Below, piece by piece: positions 33,413 to 41,632 of a DNA stretch of 64,000 nucleotides; the stretch's first letter is position 1; every line of letters begins with the position of its first letter. The stretch is taken from contig DAOUBP010000021.1 in NCBI GenBank assembly GCA_034432655.1, forward strand, positions 1 to 64,000, written 5' to 3'. The notes beneath the pieces are model-generated. The model saw only the letters and a list, made by a program, of their open reading frames with translations. It was not told where the DNA came from and ran no database searches. The translations under genes were made by a program, and so were the position numbers. This DNA comes from DAOUBP01 sp034432655. Lineage in GTDB: Bacteria > Chloroflexota > Anaerolineae > CG2-30-64-16.

Positions 33413-34951
33413 ATGTTCAACAAGGTGCTGATTGCCAATCGCGGCGAGATTGCCGTCCGGGTCATCCGCGCGTGTCAGGAGCGCGGGCTGCGCACGGTGG
33501 CGGTCTACTCCGACGCGGATCGGGCGGCGCTCCATGTGCGCTTCGCCGACGAAGCTTACCGCATCGGTCCACCGCCGGCGCGGGAGAGCTATCTGAACAT
33601 CCAGGCCATCCTGGAGGTCGCCTGGCGCTCCGGCGCGGAGGCGATCCATCCCGGCTACGGCTTTCTCTCCGAAAACGAGACCTTCGCCCAGGCGGTGCAG
33701 GACGCCGGCTTCACCTGGGTCGGCCCGCCCCCGGCGGCCATCCGGGCCATGGGCGACAAGGTCATGGCGCGGCGGACGATGATCGCGGCCGGGGTGCCGG
33801 TGGTGCCGGGCAGCGACTCGGTGGAAGGGTGTGAGGCGTGCGCCGGCCTCTCCGATGCGGAGGCCATCGCGGCCGCCGGACGTTTGGGTTATCCCGTGGT
33901 AGTAAAGGCCTCGGCCGGCGGCGGCGGCAAGGGAATGCGTACCGTCCATGACCCTGCCGAGTTGCCGCGCGCGTTGGCTGCGGCGCGGCGCGAAGCCAAA
34001 GCCGCGTTCGGCGACGACAACATCTATCTGGAAAAACTGATCACCCGCGCCCGGCACATCGAAATCCAGGTGCTGGCCGACCAGCACGGCAATTGCATCC
34101 ACCTGGGTGAGCGCGAATGCTCCATCCAGCGCCGGCACCAAAAACTGATCGAAGAGGCGCCCTCGGTGGCCGTCGGCCCGGAGTTGCGGGCCCAAATGGG
34201 CGCGATCGCGGTGCGGGCTGCCCAGGCTGTCGGATACACCAATGCCGGGACGATCGAATTCCTGCTCGACCCGGCAGGCAACTTCTACTTCCTGGAGATG
34301 AACACCCGCCTGCAGGTGGAACACCCGGTCACCGAAATGGTCACCGGCATCGACATCGTCAAAGAGCAGCTGGCCATCGCCGCAGGCCGTAAATTGCGGT
34401 GGTCGCAAGAGGACATCGTCATCAAGGGCCACGCAATCGAATGCCGCATCAGTGCGGAGAACCCCTACAACAACTTCCTGCCCGATGCCGGCAAGATCAC
34501 TAACCTGTTGGAGCCCACCGGGCCAGGCGTGCGCCTGGAGAGCGGCATCTACGCGGGCTGGGAGGTCAGCCTCTTCTACGATCCGCTGCTGGCCAAGCTG
34601 GTAGTCTGGGGCGACACCCGGCCCGAGGCGATCCTGCGCATGCGCCGCGCCCTGGCCGAGTACCGCATCGGCGGCATTCACACCACCATCCCGTTCCACC
34701 AGCAAGTGATGGACAGCACGCGGTTTCAGGGCGGGCAGTTCGACACCAGCTTTGTGGACGGGCCGGACGGCTTTCGGCTCTCCAGCACGCCCGGCCGTGA
34801 TCTGAGCCAGATCGCAGCCATCGCCGCCGCGCTGCTGGAACACGAAAAGGCCCAACAGGCTGTGGTCCTGGGCACGCCGGGCAACGGCCAGGGCATGCGC
34901 GTTTCACCGTGGAAACTGGCCGGCCGGCCAGGCATCACCGTCCTGCGGTAA
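33413..34951 (+). CDS. accC: Biotin carboxylase subunit
   Basis: A protein of 512 aa. Biotin carboxylase landmarks: FNKVLIANRGEIAVRVIRAC, ATP-grasp loop ASAGGGGKGMRTV, HIEIQVLADQHGN, FLEMNTRLQVEHPVTEMVTG. It carboxylates biotin on the carrier encoded 14 bases downstream. Slightly longer than AccC of fatty-acid synthesis (about 450 aa), which fits an acyl-CoA carboxylase alpha part without the fused carrier. Confidence 0.93.
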   Translation: MFNKVLIANRGEIAVRVIRACQERGLRTVAVYSDADRAALHVRFADEAYRIGPPPARESYLNIQAILEVAWRSGAEAIHPGYGFLSENETFAQAVQDAGFTWVGPPPAAIRAMGDKVMARRTMIAAGVPVVPGSDSVEGCEACAGLSDAEAIAAAGRLGYPVVVKASAGGGGKGMRTVHDPAELPRALAAARREAKAAFGDDNIYLEKLITRARHIEIQVLADQHGNCIHLGERECSIQRRHQKLIEEAPSVAVGPELRAQMGAIAVRAAQAVGYTNAGTIEFLLDPAGNFYFLEMNTRLQVEHPVTEMVTGIDIVKEQLAIAAGRKLRWSQEDIVIKGHAIECRISAENPYNNFLPDAGKITNLLEPTGPGVRLESGIYAGWEVSLFYDPLLAKLVVWGDTRPEAILRMRRALAEYRIGGIHTTIPFHQQVMDSTRFQGGQFDTSFVDGPDGFRLSSTPGRDLSQIAAIAAALLEHEKAQQAVVLGTPGNGQGMRVSPWKLAGRPGITVLR

Positions 34952-34965
34952 CGAGGTGCACGCCC

Positions 34966-35472
34966 ATGAAATACTTCGCCACCATTAACGAGCGGACTTA
35001 TGAGATAGACATTGACCACCAGGGCCGTGTGACGGTGGACGGCCAGACGCTGGCTGCGGATATGAAGCTGGTCGGCGGCCGACACCTCTATTCGCTCCTG
35101 CTGGACAATGTTTCGTATGAGGTTGTTCTGGACACCGAGAACGAGAAACGCAACTTCTACACCGTGATGGTCTCAGGGCTCCAGTACACCGTCAAGGTGC
35201 AGGATGAAAGATCGCGGCGGTTGTCGCTGGTAGATCGCAGCCTGCGGCCGTCGGAAGGCGAGCTTCTGATCAAGGCCCCCATCCCGGGCCTGATAGTCAA
35301 GGTGCCTGTGGAAGTGGGCCAGGAGGTGGCCGAGGGTGAAACGCTGGTGATCCTCGAGGCGATGAAGATGGAGAACGAGCTACGCGCCCCGCGGCATGGC
35401 GTGATCAGCGAGGTGCGGGTCGCCCCCGGGGACCAGGTTGCCCTGGGGCAGATGATGTTGGCGATCAGGTAG
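34966..35472 (+). CDS. Biotin carboxyl carrier subunit
   Basis: A protein of 168 aa. The C-terminal biotinyl domain has the EAMKMENEL motif with the biotin lysine, preceded by a Lys/Val-rich PIPGLIVKVPVEVGQEV hammerhead. The N-terminal half is a linker-like beta domain (KYFATINERTYEIDID, KRNFYTVMVSGLQYTV). ATG 34966 has CGAGGTG upstream; a longer in-frame start overlaps accC and is rejected. Third member of the carboxylase set. Confidence 0.9.
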   Translation: MKYFATINERTYEIDIDHQGRVTVDGQTLAADMKLVGGRHLYSLLLDNVSYEVVLDTENEKRNFYTVMVSGLQYTVKVQDERSRRLSLVDRSLRPSEGELLIKAPIPGLIVKVPVEVGQEVAEGETLVILEAMKMENELRAPRHGVISEVRVAPGDQVALGQMMLAIR

Positions 35473-35476
35473 GACG

Positions 35477-37282
35477 ATGACCCCCGAAATCGGCCTCACC
35501 CTGGGCATCATCGCGACGGCTGTCGTGTTGTTCGCAACCGAGAAGCTGCGCGTGGACCTGGTGGCGCTGCTGGTGTTGCTGGCCCTGGCGCTAACGGGGC
35601 TGGTGAGCCCGGCCGAGGTGTTCAACGGTTTCGCCAGCCCGGCTGTGATCACGGTGTGGGCCGTCTACATCGTGTCCCAGGGCCTGTTCAAAACCGGGGT
35701 GGCCGATTTCCTGGGCGATCGCATCATTCGCGTGGCCGGCACCAGCGAGCCACGGCTGATCGCCATCATCATGCTGGCTTGCGGCACCATGTCGGCTTTC
35801 ATGAACAATATCGGCGCCACGGCTATGTTGCTGCCGGCGGTGGTCGGCATCGCGCGCCAGGCCAAGATCCCCCTGTCCAAACTCTTGATCCCGCTCTCCT
35901 TCGCCTCGCTGATGGGCGGCAATTTGACGTTGATCGGCACGCCGCCTAACATCTTGGCCAGCGACCTGCTGCACAAGCGCGGCCTGCCTGGCCTCACATT
36001 TTTTGACTTCACACCCATGGGCGCGATCGTGTTCGGCTCAGGCATCCTCTACATGGTGTTCGTGGGCCGCCACCTGCTGCCGAGCCGGCGCGCAGCGCCG
36101 GCCGACGTGGCACTGGAATCCTTGCGGGCCTATGTCAGCGAAGTCCGGGTGTCTGCTAACAGCCCGCTGGTGGGCCGCACCCTGCTGGAATCCCGCCTGG
36201 GCGCCGACTACGACTTGACCGTGATCGGCATCCTGCGTGAAACGCCCGACCGGGCCGAGCCTGTGGTGCGCAACCTGGCGCCTAATCGTGACACGGTTAT
36301 CGAAGCCGACGATCTGCTGCTGATCGAGGGCCAGATCGAGGCCTTGATGAAGGCGTGCCAGAGCTTGAAGCTCACCATTGAGGCCCAGCGCAAGCTAGGT
36401 TTTACCGGCTCAGATGCCCGCCAGATCTGCACCGTGGAAGCGACGCTGGCCCCGCGCTCCCCCATCGCCGGCCGCAGCCTGCGGGGATTGCAGTTTCGAG
36501 ATCGCTACGGCTTCACCGCCCTGGCCATCTGGCGCCACGGTGAGGTGATCACCGAACGCATTCGCGATGTGAGGCTGCGCTTCGGCGACACGTTGCTGTT
36601 GCAAGGGCCGTGCCACCGGCTGTCCGCGTTGCAGGCCGGCAATGACTTTCTGGTGCTGGAACCCGTTGATCTGGCCTTGCGCCGCGCCGCCAAAGCCCCC
36701 TTTGCCCTGGCCGCGCTGGCGACAGTGTTGATCCTGGTGACCGCAGTCAAGCTGCCCATCGCGCTGGCCATGGTCATCGGCGCCGTGCTGATGGTCCTGA
36801 CCGGCTGCCTGACCATGGATGAGGCCTATCAAAGCATCGAATGGCGCAGCGTCTTCTTGATCGCCGGGATGCTGCCCCTGGGCCTGGCCATGGAATCCAC
36901 CGGGACGGCGCAGTTCCTGGCCGACCAGGTCATCCGAGCGGTGGGGGCGCTGGGGCCGCCAGGCATCCTGGCCGGCATCTATGTGCTGGCGTCGCTCACC
37001 ACAGAGCCGATGTCCAACGCGGCGGCCGCCTTGCTAATCGTGCCGATCGCAATTGACGTCGCCCTCGGCCTGGGTGCCGACCCGCGGCCTTTCGTGCTGG
37101 CGACGGTGATCGGCGCCTCGACCAGCTTCCTGACGCCGGTAGGCCACCAGGCCAACGTGTTGGTGTTCGGCCCGGGCGGGTATCGTTTCTTCGACTACAC
37201 GCGCGTCGGCGCGCCGTTAAACCTGGTGATCTTTGTTGCCACGCTGTTGACGCTGCCGAAGATCTGGCCTTTATTCCCATAA
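35477..37282 (+). CDS. SLC13/DASS-type permease with two TrkA-C domains
   Basis: A protein of 601 aa. Membrane halves flank a cytoplasmic insertion (about 205-395) holding two TrkA_C (RCK-C) modules with conserved SPLVGRTLLESRLGADYDLTV and SPIAGRSLRGLQFRDRYGF. The membrane parts carry the SLC13 signature SLMGGNLTLIGTPPNILAS and TTEPMSNAAAALLIVPIAID. It is an Na+-coupled or H+-coupled transporter of sulfate, sulfite or dicarboxylates; the specificity is not set by the sequence. It starts four bases after the BCCP stop, so cotranscription with the carboxylase is likely. Confidence 0.87.
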   Translation: MTPEIGLTLGIIATAVVLFATEKLRVDLVALLVLLALALTGLVSPAEVFNGFASPAVITVWAVYIVSQGLFKTGVADFLGDRIIRVAGTSEPRLIAIIMLACGTMSAFMNNIGATAMLLPAVVGIARQAKIPLSKLLIPLSFASLMGGNLTLIGTPPNILASDLLHKRGLPGLTFFDFTPMGAIVFGSGILYMVFVGRHLLPSRRAAPADVALESLRAYVSEVRVSANSPLVGRTLLESRLGADYDLTVIGILRETPDRAEPVVRNLAPNRDTVIEADDLLLIEGQIEALMKACQSLKLTIEAQRKLGFTGSDARQICTVEATLAPRSPIAGRSLRGLQFRDRYGFTALAIWRHGEVITERIRDVRLRFGDTLLLQGPCHRLSALQAGNDFLVLEPVDLALRRAAKAPFALAALATVLILVTAVKLPIALAMVIGAVLMVLTGCLTMDEAYQSIEWRSVFLIAGMLPLGLAMESTGTAQFLADQVIRAVGALGPPGILAGIYVLASLTTEPMSNAAAALLIVPIAIDVALGLGADPRPFVLATVIGASTSFLTPVGHQANVLVFGPGGYRFFDYTRVGAPLNLVIFVATLLTLPKIWPLFP

Positions 37283-37295
37283 GGAGTTGTTTCAA

Positions 37296-37940
37296 ATGCG
37301 CAGTGCTCATTCGGTCGAAATCAACCACAGCAACGTCCCTATCCGTCTGTTCAAGTCCGACTTCCTGGAGTTCTTCACCCACATCAGCCCGGTCACCGTG
37401 CTGATCATCTGGGTGCCGGTGGCCGGGTATTTCCTGTATCGGGCAATCATGGCCGTGATGCCCGGCACCGGCTGGGGCCACATCCCGGCCGGCTTCCTGC
37501 TGGGCATCCTGATCTGGACCTTCGCCGAGTACATGCTCCACCGCTTTGTGTTTCACTACGAACCGAAGACGGAACGCCAGGAGAAGATCTTCTTCCTGTT
37601 CCACGGCGTGCATCACGCGCAGCCACAGCTCAAGACCCGCCTGGTGATGCCGCCGGTGGTCTCCATCCCGCTGGCATTTCTCTTCTACGGGCTATACCAC
37701 CTGGTGGTGGCCGTCCTGTTGGGCAGCCCGCAATGGGTGGCGCCCCTGTTCTCGGGTTTCGTCGTGGGCTATCTGGCCTATGACATGACCCATTACGCCA
37801 CCCACCACTTCCCCATGCGGTCCGGCTATCTCAAGTACCTGAAACGCTATCACATGATGCATCACTACAAAACGCCGAACCAACGCTTCGGCGTCAGCTC
37901 ACCGTTGTGGGATTTCGTGTTCGGCACCACAGCAGAATAG
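37296..37940 (+). CDS. Fatty-acid hydroxylase superfamily membrane protein
   Basis: A protein of 214 aa with about four membrane helices and the full histidine box set of the fatty-acid 2-hydroxylase/sterol desaturase family: HRFVFH, HGVHHAQP, HYATHHF, YHMMHHYK. These bind a di-iron centre. It would hydroxylate or desaturate a membrane lipid using O2. ATG 37296 with AAGGAG at 37281 is preferred over a TTG at 37287. In Chloroflexota-like cells it may modify long-chain lipids; inferred. Confidence 0.85.
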   Translation: MRSAHSVEINHSNVPIRLFKSDFLEFFTHISPVTVLIIWVPVAGYFLYRAIMAVMPGTGWGHIPAGFLLGILIWTFAEYMLHRFVFHYEPKTERQEKIFFLFHGVHHAQPQLKTRLVMPPVVSIPLAFLFYGLYHLVVAVLLGSPQWVAPLFSGFVVGYLAYDMTHYATHHFPMRSGYLKYLKRYHMMHHYKTPNQRFGVSSPLWDFVFGTTAE

Positions 37941-37992
37941 TCGGTGATGACCTGCGTCATGGACACGGCGCAGGAGATGGGGTATTCTGGCC

Positions 37993-38028
37993 GAAGTGAC
38001 CGGCATCCTCGTCAGGGCCGGTCACTTC
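37993..38028. promoter_or_regulatory. 12-bp inverted repeat in the leader of the B12-related gene
   Basis: GAAGTGACCGGC (37993-38004) and its exact complement GCCGGTCACTTC (38017-38028) around a 12-base loop, ending 16 bases before the ATG at 38045. It may be an operator or an RNA stem-loop that influences translation. Confidence 0.5.
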
Positions 38029-38044
38029 TCGCGTGAGGAGGATC

Positions 38045-38737
38045 ATGGACGTCGTGGTTTTGGACCCGCTGGCATACTCGCTGGACACCCAGCAGGTGCT
38101 GCAGGCCCTGCGCGTCCAGGAGGGATCCGGCCGGGAAGCCGAAGTGCGCAGGTTGATCGCCGAAGCGGAAGCGATCGCTGTGCCCAAGGCGGTGTATCGC
38201 CTGGTCTTCGTGGAGGAGAAGGGGCCCGACTACGTGGTGGTTGACGGCCGCAAGCTCACCAGCCGTATTTTGCGGGTGAACCTGGATGGCTTGCAGCGCG
38301 CGTTTGCCTTTGTCTGCACCGCTGGCCACGAACTGGCAGCCTGGATGCGCGACCAGGAGGATTTCCTGGCCCGGTTCTACGCCGAGGCGATCGGCGAGGC
38401 GATCCTGCACAGCGCCACCACGAACCTGTTCCGCCATCTGGCCGAGACCTATGCCCTGGGCCAGACTGCGGTGATGAACCCCGGCTCCCTGGCCGACTGG
38501 CCGATCGGCCAGCAAAGGCTTTTATTCGACTTGTTGGGCGACGTTCAGGCCGCCATCGGCGTATGTCTGACGCCAAGCATGCTGATGGTGCCGGCCAAAT
38601 CGGTGTCCGGCATCCTGTTCGCGACGCAAGAGGGCTTTGCCAGTTGTCAGCTGTGCCCGCGGGAAGCGTGTCCGAACCGGCGGATGCCGTATGAACCGGA
38701 ATTGTTTGAGCAGAGGTACAAAACTGAAAGAGGATGA
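38045..38737 (+). CDS. Methionine-synthase-activation-domain-like protein
   Basis: A protein of 230 aa. The central region (RILRVNLDGLQRAFAFVCTAGHELAAW, then EAIGEAILHSATTN and a MNPGSLADWPIGQQRLLF motif) resembles the AdoMet-dependent reactivation domain of methionine synthase (MetH). The C-terminal cysteine-rich tail CQLCPREACPNRRMPYE, with three cysteines and a Met/Pro end, may hold a metal or iron-sulfur group. Stand-alone versions occur near corrinoid enzymes. Its stop is five bases before the B12-dependent methylmalonyl-CoA mutase start, so a role in maintaining that or another cobalamin enzyme is suggested. The start ATG is close to AGGAGG (spacing about 3), so translation may be weak. 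Confidence 0.75.
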   Translation: MDVVVLDPLAYSLDTQQVLQALRVQEGSGREAEVRRLIAEAEAIAVPKAVYRLVFVEEKGPDYVVVDGRKLTSRILRVNLDGLQRAFAFVCTAGHELAAWMRDQEDFLARFYAEAIGEAILHSATTNLFRHLAETYALGQTAVMNPGSLADWPIGQQRLLFDLLGDVQAAIGVCLTPSMLMVPAKSVSGILFATQEGFASCQLCPREACPNRRMPYEPELFEQRYKTERG

Positions 38738-38741
38738 TCTC

Positions 38742-40415
38742 ATGAGCCATCTCGCTGAACGTAAAGCCAACTGGGAAAGCACCACCGTCGCCAAAACGCT
38801 GGCCCGTGCGCCAGAGCGCCGCGCGCAATTCGAGACCAGCTCCGGCATCCCGGTGGCGCGCCTTTATACGCCCGACGCGGCCGCAGAGGCCTGCCCGCAG
38901 ATCGCCGAGGAGTACCTGGAGAAGCTGGGCTTCCCCGGCGAGTACCCCTTCACGCGCGGGGTGCAGCCCACCATGTATCGCGGCCGCCTTTGGACCATGC
39001 GGCAATATGCTGGCTTCGGCACCGCGGCCGAGAGCAACCAGCGTTACAAGTACCTGCTGGCCCAAGGGCAGACCGGCCTCAGCGTCGCGTTCGACCTGCC
39101 CACGCAGATCGGCTACGACGCGGACGACCCCATCTGCCTGGGCGAGGTGGGCAAGGTGGGCGTGGCCATCTCATCGCTGGCCGACATGGAGACGTTGCTG
39201 GACGGCATCCCGCTGGACAAGGTCAGCATCAGCATGACCATCAACGCGCCGGCCGCGATCCTGCTGGCCATGGTGATCGCAGTGGCCAAAAAGCAGGGGG
39301 TGGATCCCAAAGTGCTGCGCGGCACGGTGCAGAACGACATCCTCAAAGAGTACGTGGCTCGCGGCACCTACATCTTCCCGCCCGAGCCCTCCATGCGGCT
39401 GATCACCGACCTGTTCCGCTACTGCGCGGCCGAGGTACCCAACTGGAACACCATCAGCATCTCCGGCTACCACATCCGCGAAGCGGGCGCGACCGCGGTG
39501 CAAGAGGTGGCGTTCACCCTGGCCAACGGCATCGAGTACGTGAAGGCGGCCATCGCCGCCGGCCTGGCGGTGGACGACTTCGGCCCGCAGCTGGCGTTCT
39601 TCTTCAACGCGCACAACAACTTCTTCGAAGAGATCGCCAAGTTCCGCGCAGCGCGGCGGCTGTGGGCGAAGATCATGCGCGAGCGGTTCGGCGCCAGGGA
39701 TCCCAAGAGCTGGCAGCTCCGCTTCCACACCCAGACCGCAGGCTCGACCCTCACTGCGCAGCAGCCGGAGAACAACGTGGTGCGCGTGGCCCTGCAGGCG
39801 CTGGCCGCGGTGCTGGGCGGCACCCAAAGCCTGCACACCAACTCGCGCGATGAGGCACTGGCCCTGCCCTCCGAGGCGGCCGTCGAGGTGGCGCTGCGCA
39901 CCCAACAGATCATCGCCTACGAGTCGGGCGTGGCCGACACGGTGGACCCGCTGGCCGGTTCATACTATGTCGAGTACCTGACCGACGAAATCGAGCGGCG
40001 GGCGCAGGCCTACATCGAGAAGATCGACGCGCTGGGCGGCGCGCGGCGGGCCATCGAGGCCGGCTACATCCAGCAGGAGATCCAGGATGCGGCTTACGCG
40101 GCCTTGCGCGCGGTCGAAAGCGGCGAGCAGGTGGTGGTGGGTGTCAACCGATTCCAGCGCGCCCACGAGCAGCTCCCGACCGACCTGCTCAAGATTGACG
40201 AAGCGGTCCAGGCCGAGCAGATCGCCCGGCTGCAGGCCGTGCGGGCCAACCGGGACGCCGCCAAAGTCGCCGACGTCCTGGCCCGCATCAAGGCGGCCGC
40301 GCAAGACCCGGCCGCGCCCCTCATGCCCCTGTTCATCGAGGCGGTCGAGGCGTACGCGACGCTGGGGGAGATCTGTAACACGTTGCGTGAAGTATTCGGG
40401 GAGTACCGCCCATGA
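38742..40415 (+). CDS. Methylmalonyl-CoA mutase, large (catalytic) subunit
   Basis: A protein of 557 aa containing only the TIM-barrel catalytic domain (YPFTRGVQPTMYRGRLWTMRQY, SISGYHIREAGAT, FFFNAHNNFFEEIAKFRAARR, RFHTQTAGSTLT, SLHTNSRDEALALP). There is no C-terminal B12-binding domain, so it must pair with a separately encoded cobalamin-binding subunit outside the window, as in archaea and many Chloroflexota. It converts methylmalonyl-CoA to succinyl-CoA. ATG 38742 follows AGAGGAT; a longer start at 38637 overlaps the previous gene and is rejected. Confidence 0.93.
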   Translation: MSHLAERKANWESTTVAKTLARAPERRAQFETSSGIPVARLYTPDAAAEACPQIAEEYLEKLGFPGEYPFTRGVQPTMYRGRLWTMRQYAGFGTAAESNQRYKYLLAQGQTGLSVAFDLPTQIGYDADDPICLGEVGKVGVAISSLADMETLLDGIPLDKVSISMTINAPAAILLAMVIAVAKKQGVDPKVLRGTVQNDILKEYVARGTYIFPPEPSMRLITDLFRYCAAEVPNWNTISISGYHIREAGATAVQEVAFTLANGIEYVKAAIAAGLAVDDFGPQLAFFFNAHNNFFEEIAKFRAARRLWAKIMRERFGARDPKSWQLRFHTQTAGSTLTAQQPENNVVRVALQALAAVLGGTQSLHTNSRDEALALPSEAAVEVALRTQQIIAYESGVADTVDPLAGSYYVEYLTDEIERRAQAYIEKIDALGGARRAIEAGYIQQEIQDAAYAALRAVESGEQVVVGVNRFQRAHEQLPTDLLKIDEAVQAEQIARLQAVRANRDAAKVADVLARIKAAAQDPAAPLMPLFIEAVEAYATLGEICNTLREVFGEYRP

Positions 40416-40957
40416 CCCTGATCTTACGGGAGCCCGCAACCCCGGAGCAGATCGCGGCCATGTTGGAAACGCTCGGCTCGTACACCAAACATATGAACAA
40501 GCAACCGAATTCTCGCATGTGCTTCGTGTGTGGGGCGAGCAACCCTGCCGGCGTCCACGTGCGCTTCTACGAGCAAGAGGACGGCTCGCTCCTGGCGCGC
40601 TTCACCGCGCAAGAACACCACCAGGGCTATCCCGGCCGGATGCACGGCGGCGTGATCAGCGCCATCCTCGACGAGACCATCGGCCGCGCCATCATGATCC
40701 GCCACGGCGAGGCGGTCTGGGGCGTCACCGGCGAGCTGCATGTGCGCTTCCGCCGGCCGGCGCCTATCGGCGTAGAGCTGACCGCGGTCGGCCGCATCAC
40801 GGCGGAGAACAACCGCCTGTTCGAGGGCCGCGGCGAGCTCTACCTGCCCGACGGCACCGTCGCAGCCGAGGCCACGGGCAAATATGTCAAGCTGGACATC
40901 AGCAAGATCGCCGACTTTGATCCCGAACGAGAAGAATGGTACGTGAGGCCGGATTGA
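40412..40957 (+). CDS. Hotdog-fold thioesterase (PaaI-like)
   Basis: A protein of 181 aa. The core motif HHQGYPGRMHGGVISAILDETIGRA has the PaaI active-site pattern (HGG then an acidic residue in LDE). The start overlaps the mutase stop by four bases (ATGA). It could hydrolyse CoA esters released around the methylmalonyl-CoA pathway; no specific substrate is implied by the sequence. Confidence 0.85.
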   Translation: MTLILREPATPEQIAAMLETLGSYTKHMNKQPNSRMCFVCGASNPAGVHVRFYEQEDGSLLARFTAQEHHQGYPGRMHGGVISAILDETIGRAIMIRHGEAVWGVTGELHVRFRRPAPIGVELTAVGRITAENNRLFEGRGELYLPDGTVAAEATGKYVKLDISKIADFDPEREEWYVRPD

Positions 40958-40959
40958 AA

Positions 40960-41055
40960 TTGGTAACTTGGTAGACTGGTACATCGGTAACTTGGCAAAC
41001 TGGGCATGGGAAACCGCCAGCAATCTACCAGTCTACCAATCTACCCGCTACCGGA
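40960..41055. repeat. Octamer array, inverted (GGTAACTT / CCAGTCTA)
   Basis: GGTAACTTGGTAGACTGG units, then the complementary CAATCTACCAGTCTACC units, bracket the gap before the epimerase gene. Confidence 0.7.
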
Positions 41056-41066
41056 AAGGAACACCC

Positions 41067-41471
41067 ATGACTATCAAACGCATAGACCATATCGCGATCG
41101 TCGTCGAGGACCTGGAGCGCGCGCTGGCCGTCTACCGCGACGCGCTGGGGATGACCGTGAGCGACATCCGGGAGATGCCGGAGCAGGACGTGAAGATGGC
41201 GTTCCTGCCGACGGGCGATTCCGAGATCGAGCTGCTGGAGCCGATCAACCCCGACTCGGGCATTGCGCGCTATCTGGCCAAGCGCGGGGAGGGGCTGCAC
41301 CACATCTGCCTGGAGGTGGATGACATCGAGGCGACCCTGGCAGACCTCAAGGCCAAAGGCGCGCAGCTGATTGACGAAACCCCCAAGCCAGGCGCCTACG
41401 GCAGGATCGCCTTCATCCACCCCAAAGGCGCGCACGGCGTGCTGGTGGAGTTGGTGGAGCGTGATGCGTGA
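41067..41471 (+). CDS. mce: Methylmalonyl-CoA epimerase
   Basis: A protein of 134 aa, glyoxalase/VOC fold. KRIDHIAIVVEDLERAL, then a metal-ligand Glu in SEIELLEPI and GEGLHHICLEVDDIEATL, and the C-terminal GVLVELVE. It interconverts the S and R forms of methylmalonyl-CoA, linking the carboxylase to the mutase. ATG 41067 has GGAAAGGAAC upstream. Confidence 0.93.
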   Translation: MTIKRIDHIAIVVEDLERALAVYRDALGMTVSDIREMPEQDVKMAFLPTGDSEIELLEPINPDSGIARYLAKRGEGLHHICLEVDDIEATLADLKAKGAQLIDETPKPGAYGRIAFIHPKGAHGVLVELVERDA

Positions 41472-41520
41472 CGCGTGGTGCGTACTGCGTATTGCGTACT
41501 GCGTATTGCGTATTGCGTCA
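41470..41520. repeat. GTATTGC heptamer array
   Basis: GTGCGTACTGCGTATTGC units repeat five or six times directly after the epimerase stop. Same heptamer as 31658-31760. Confidence 0.75.
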
Positions 41521-41554
41521 GAGACGGGAGGGGCAACCATCAGCACCTTGAGTT

Positions 41555-41630
41555 CCTTCGCCATTCGCCGATTCGCTGATTCGCCATTCGCTGATTCGCC
41601 GATTCGCCATTCGCCGATTCGCCGCCTGCC
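41555..41630. repeat. ATTCGCC/GATTCGC array
   Basis: About nine units of ATTCGCC, GATTCGC and GATTCGCT run up to the MFS start. The reverse-complement unit GGCGAAT dominates the array at 54553-54640. Confidence 0.75.
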
Positions 41631-41632
41631 AT

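Noticed and set aside
37941..38044. Cobalamin riboswitch before the B12-related genes
   Set aside because: The leader is short and contains only a simple inverted repeat, with no B12-box-like sequence.
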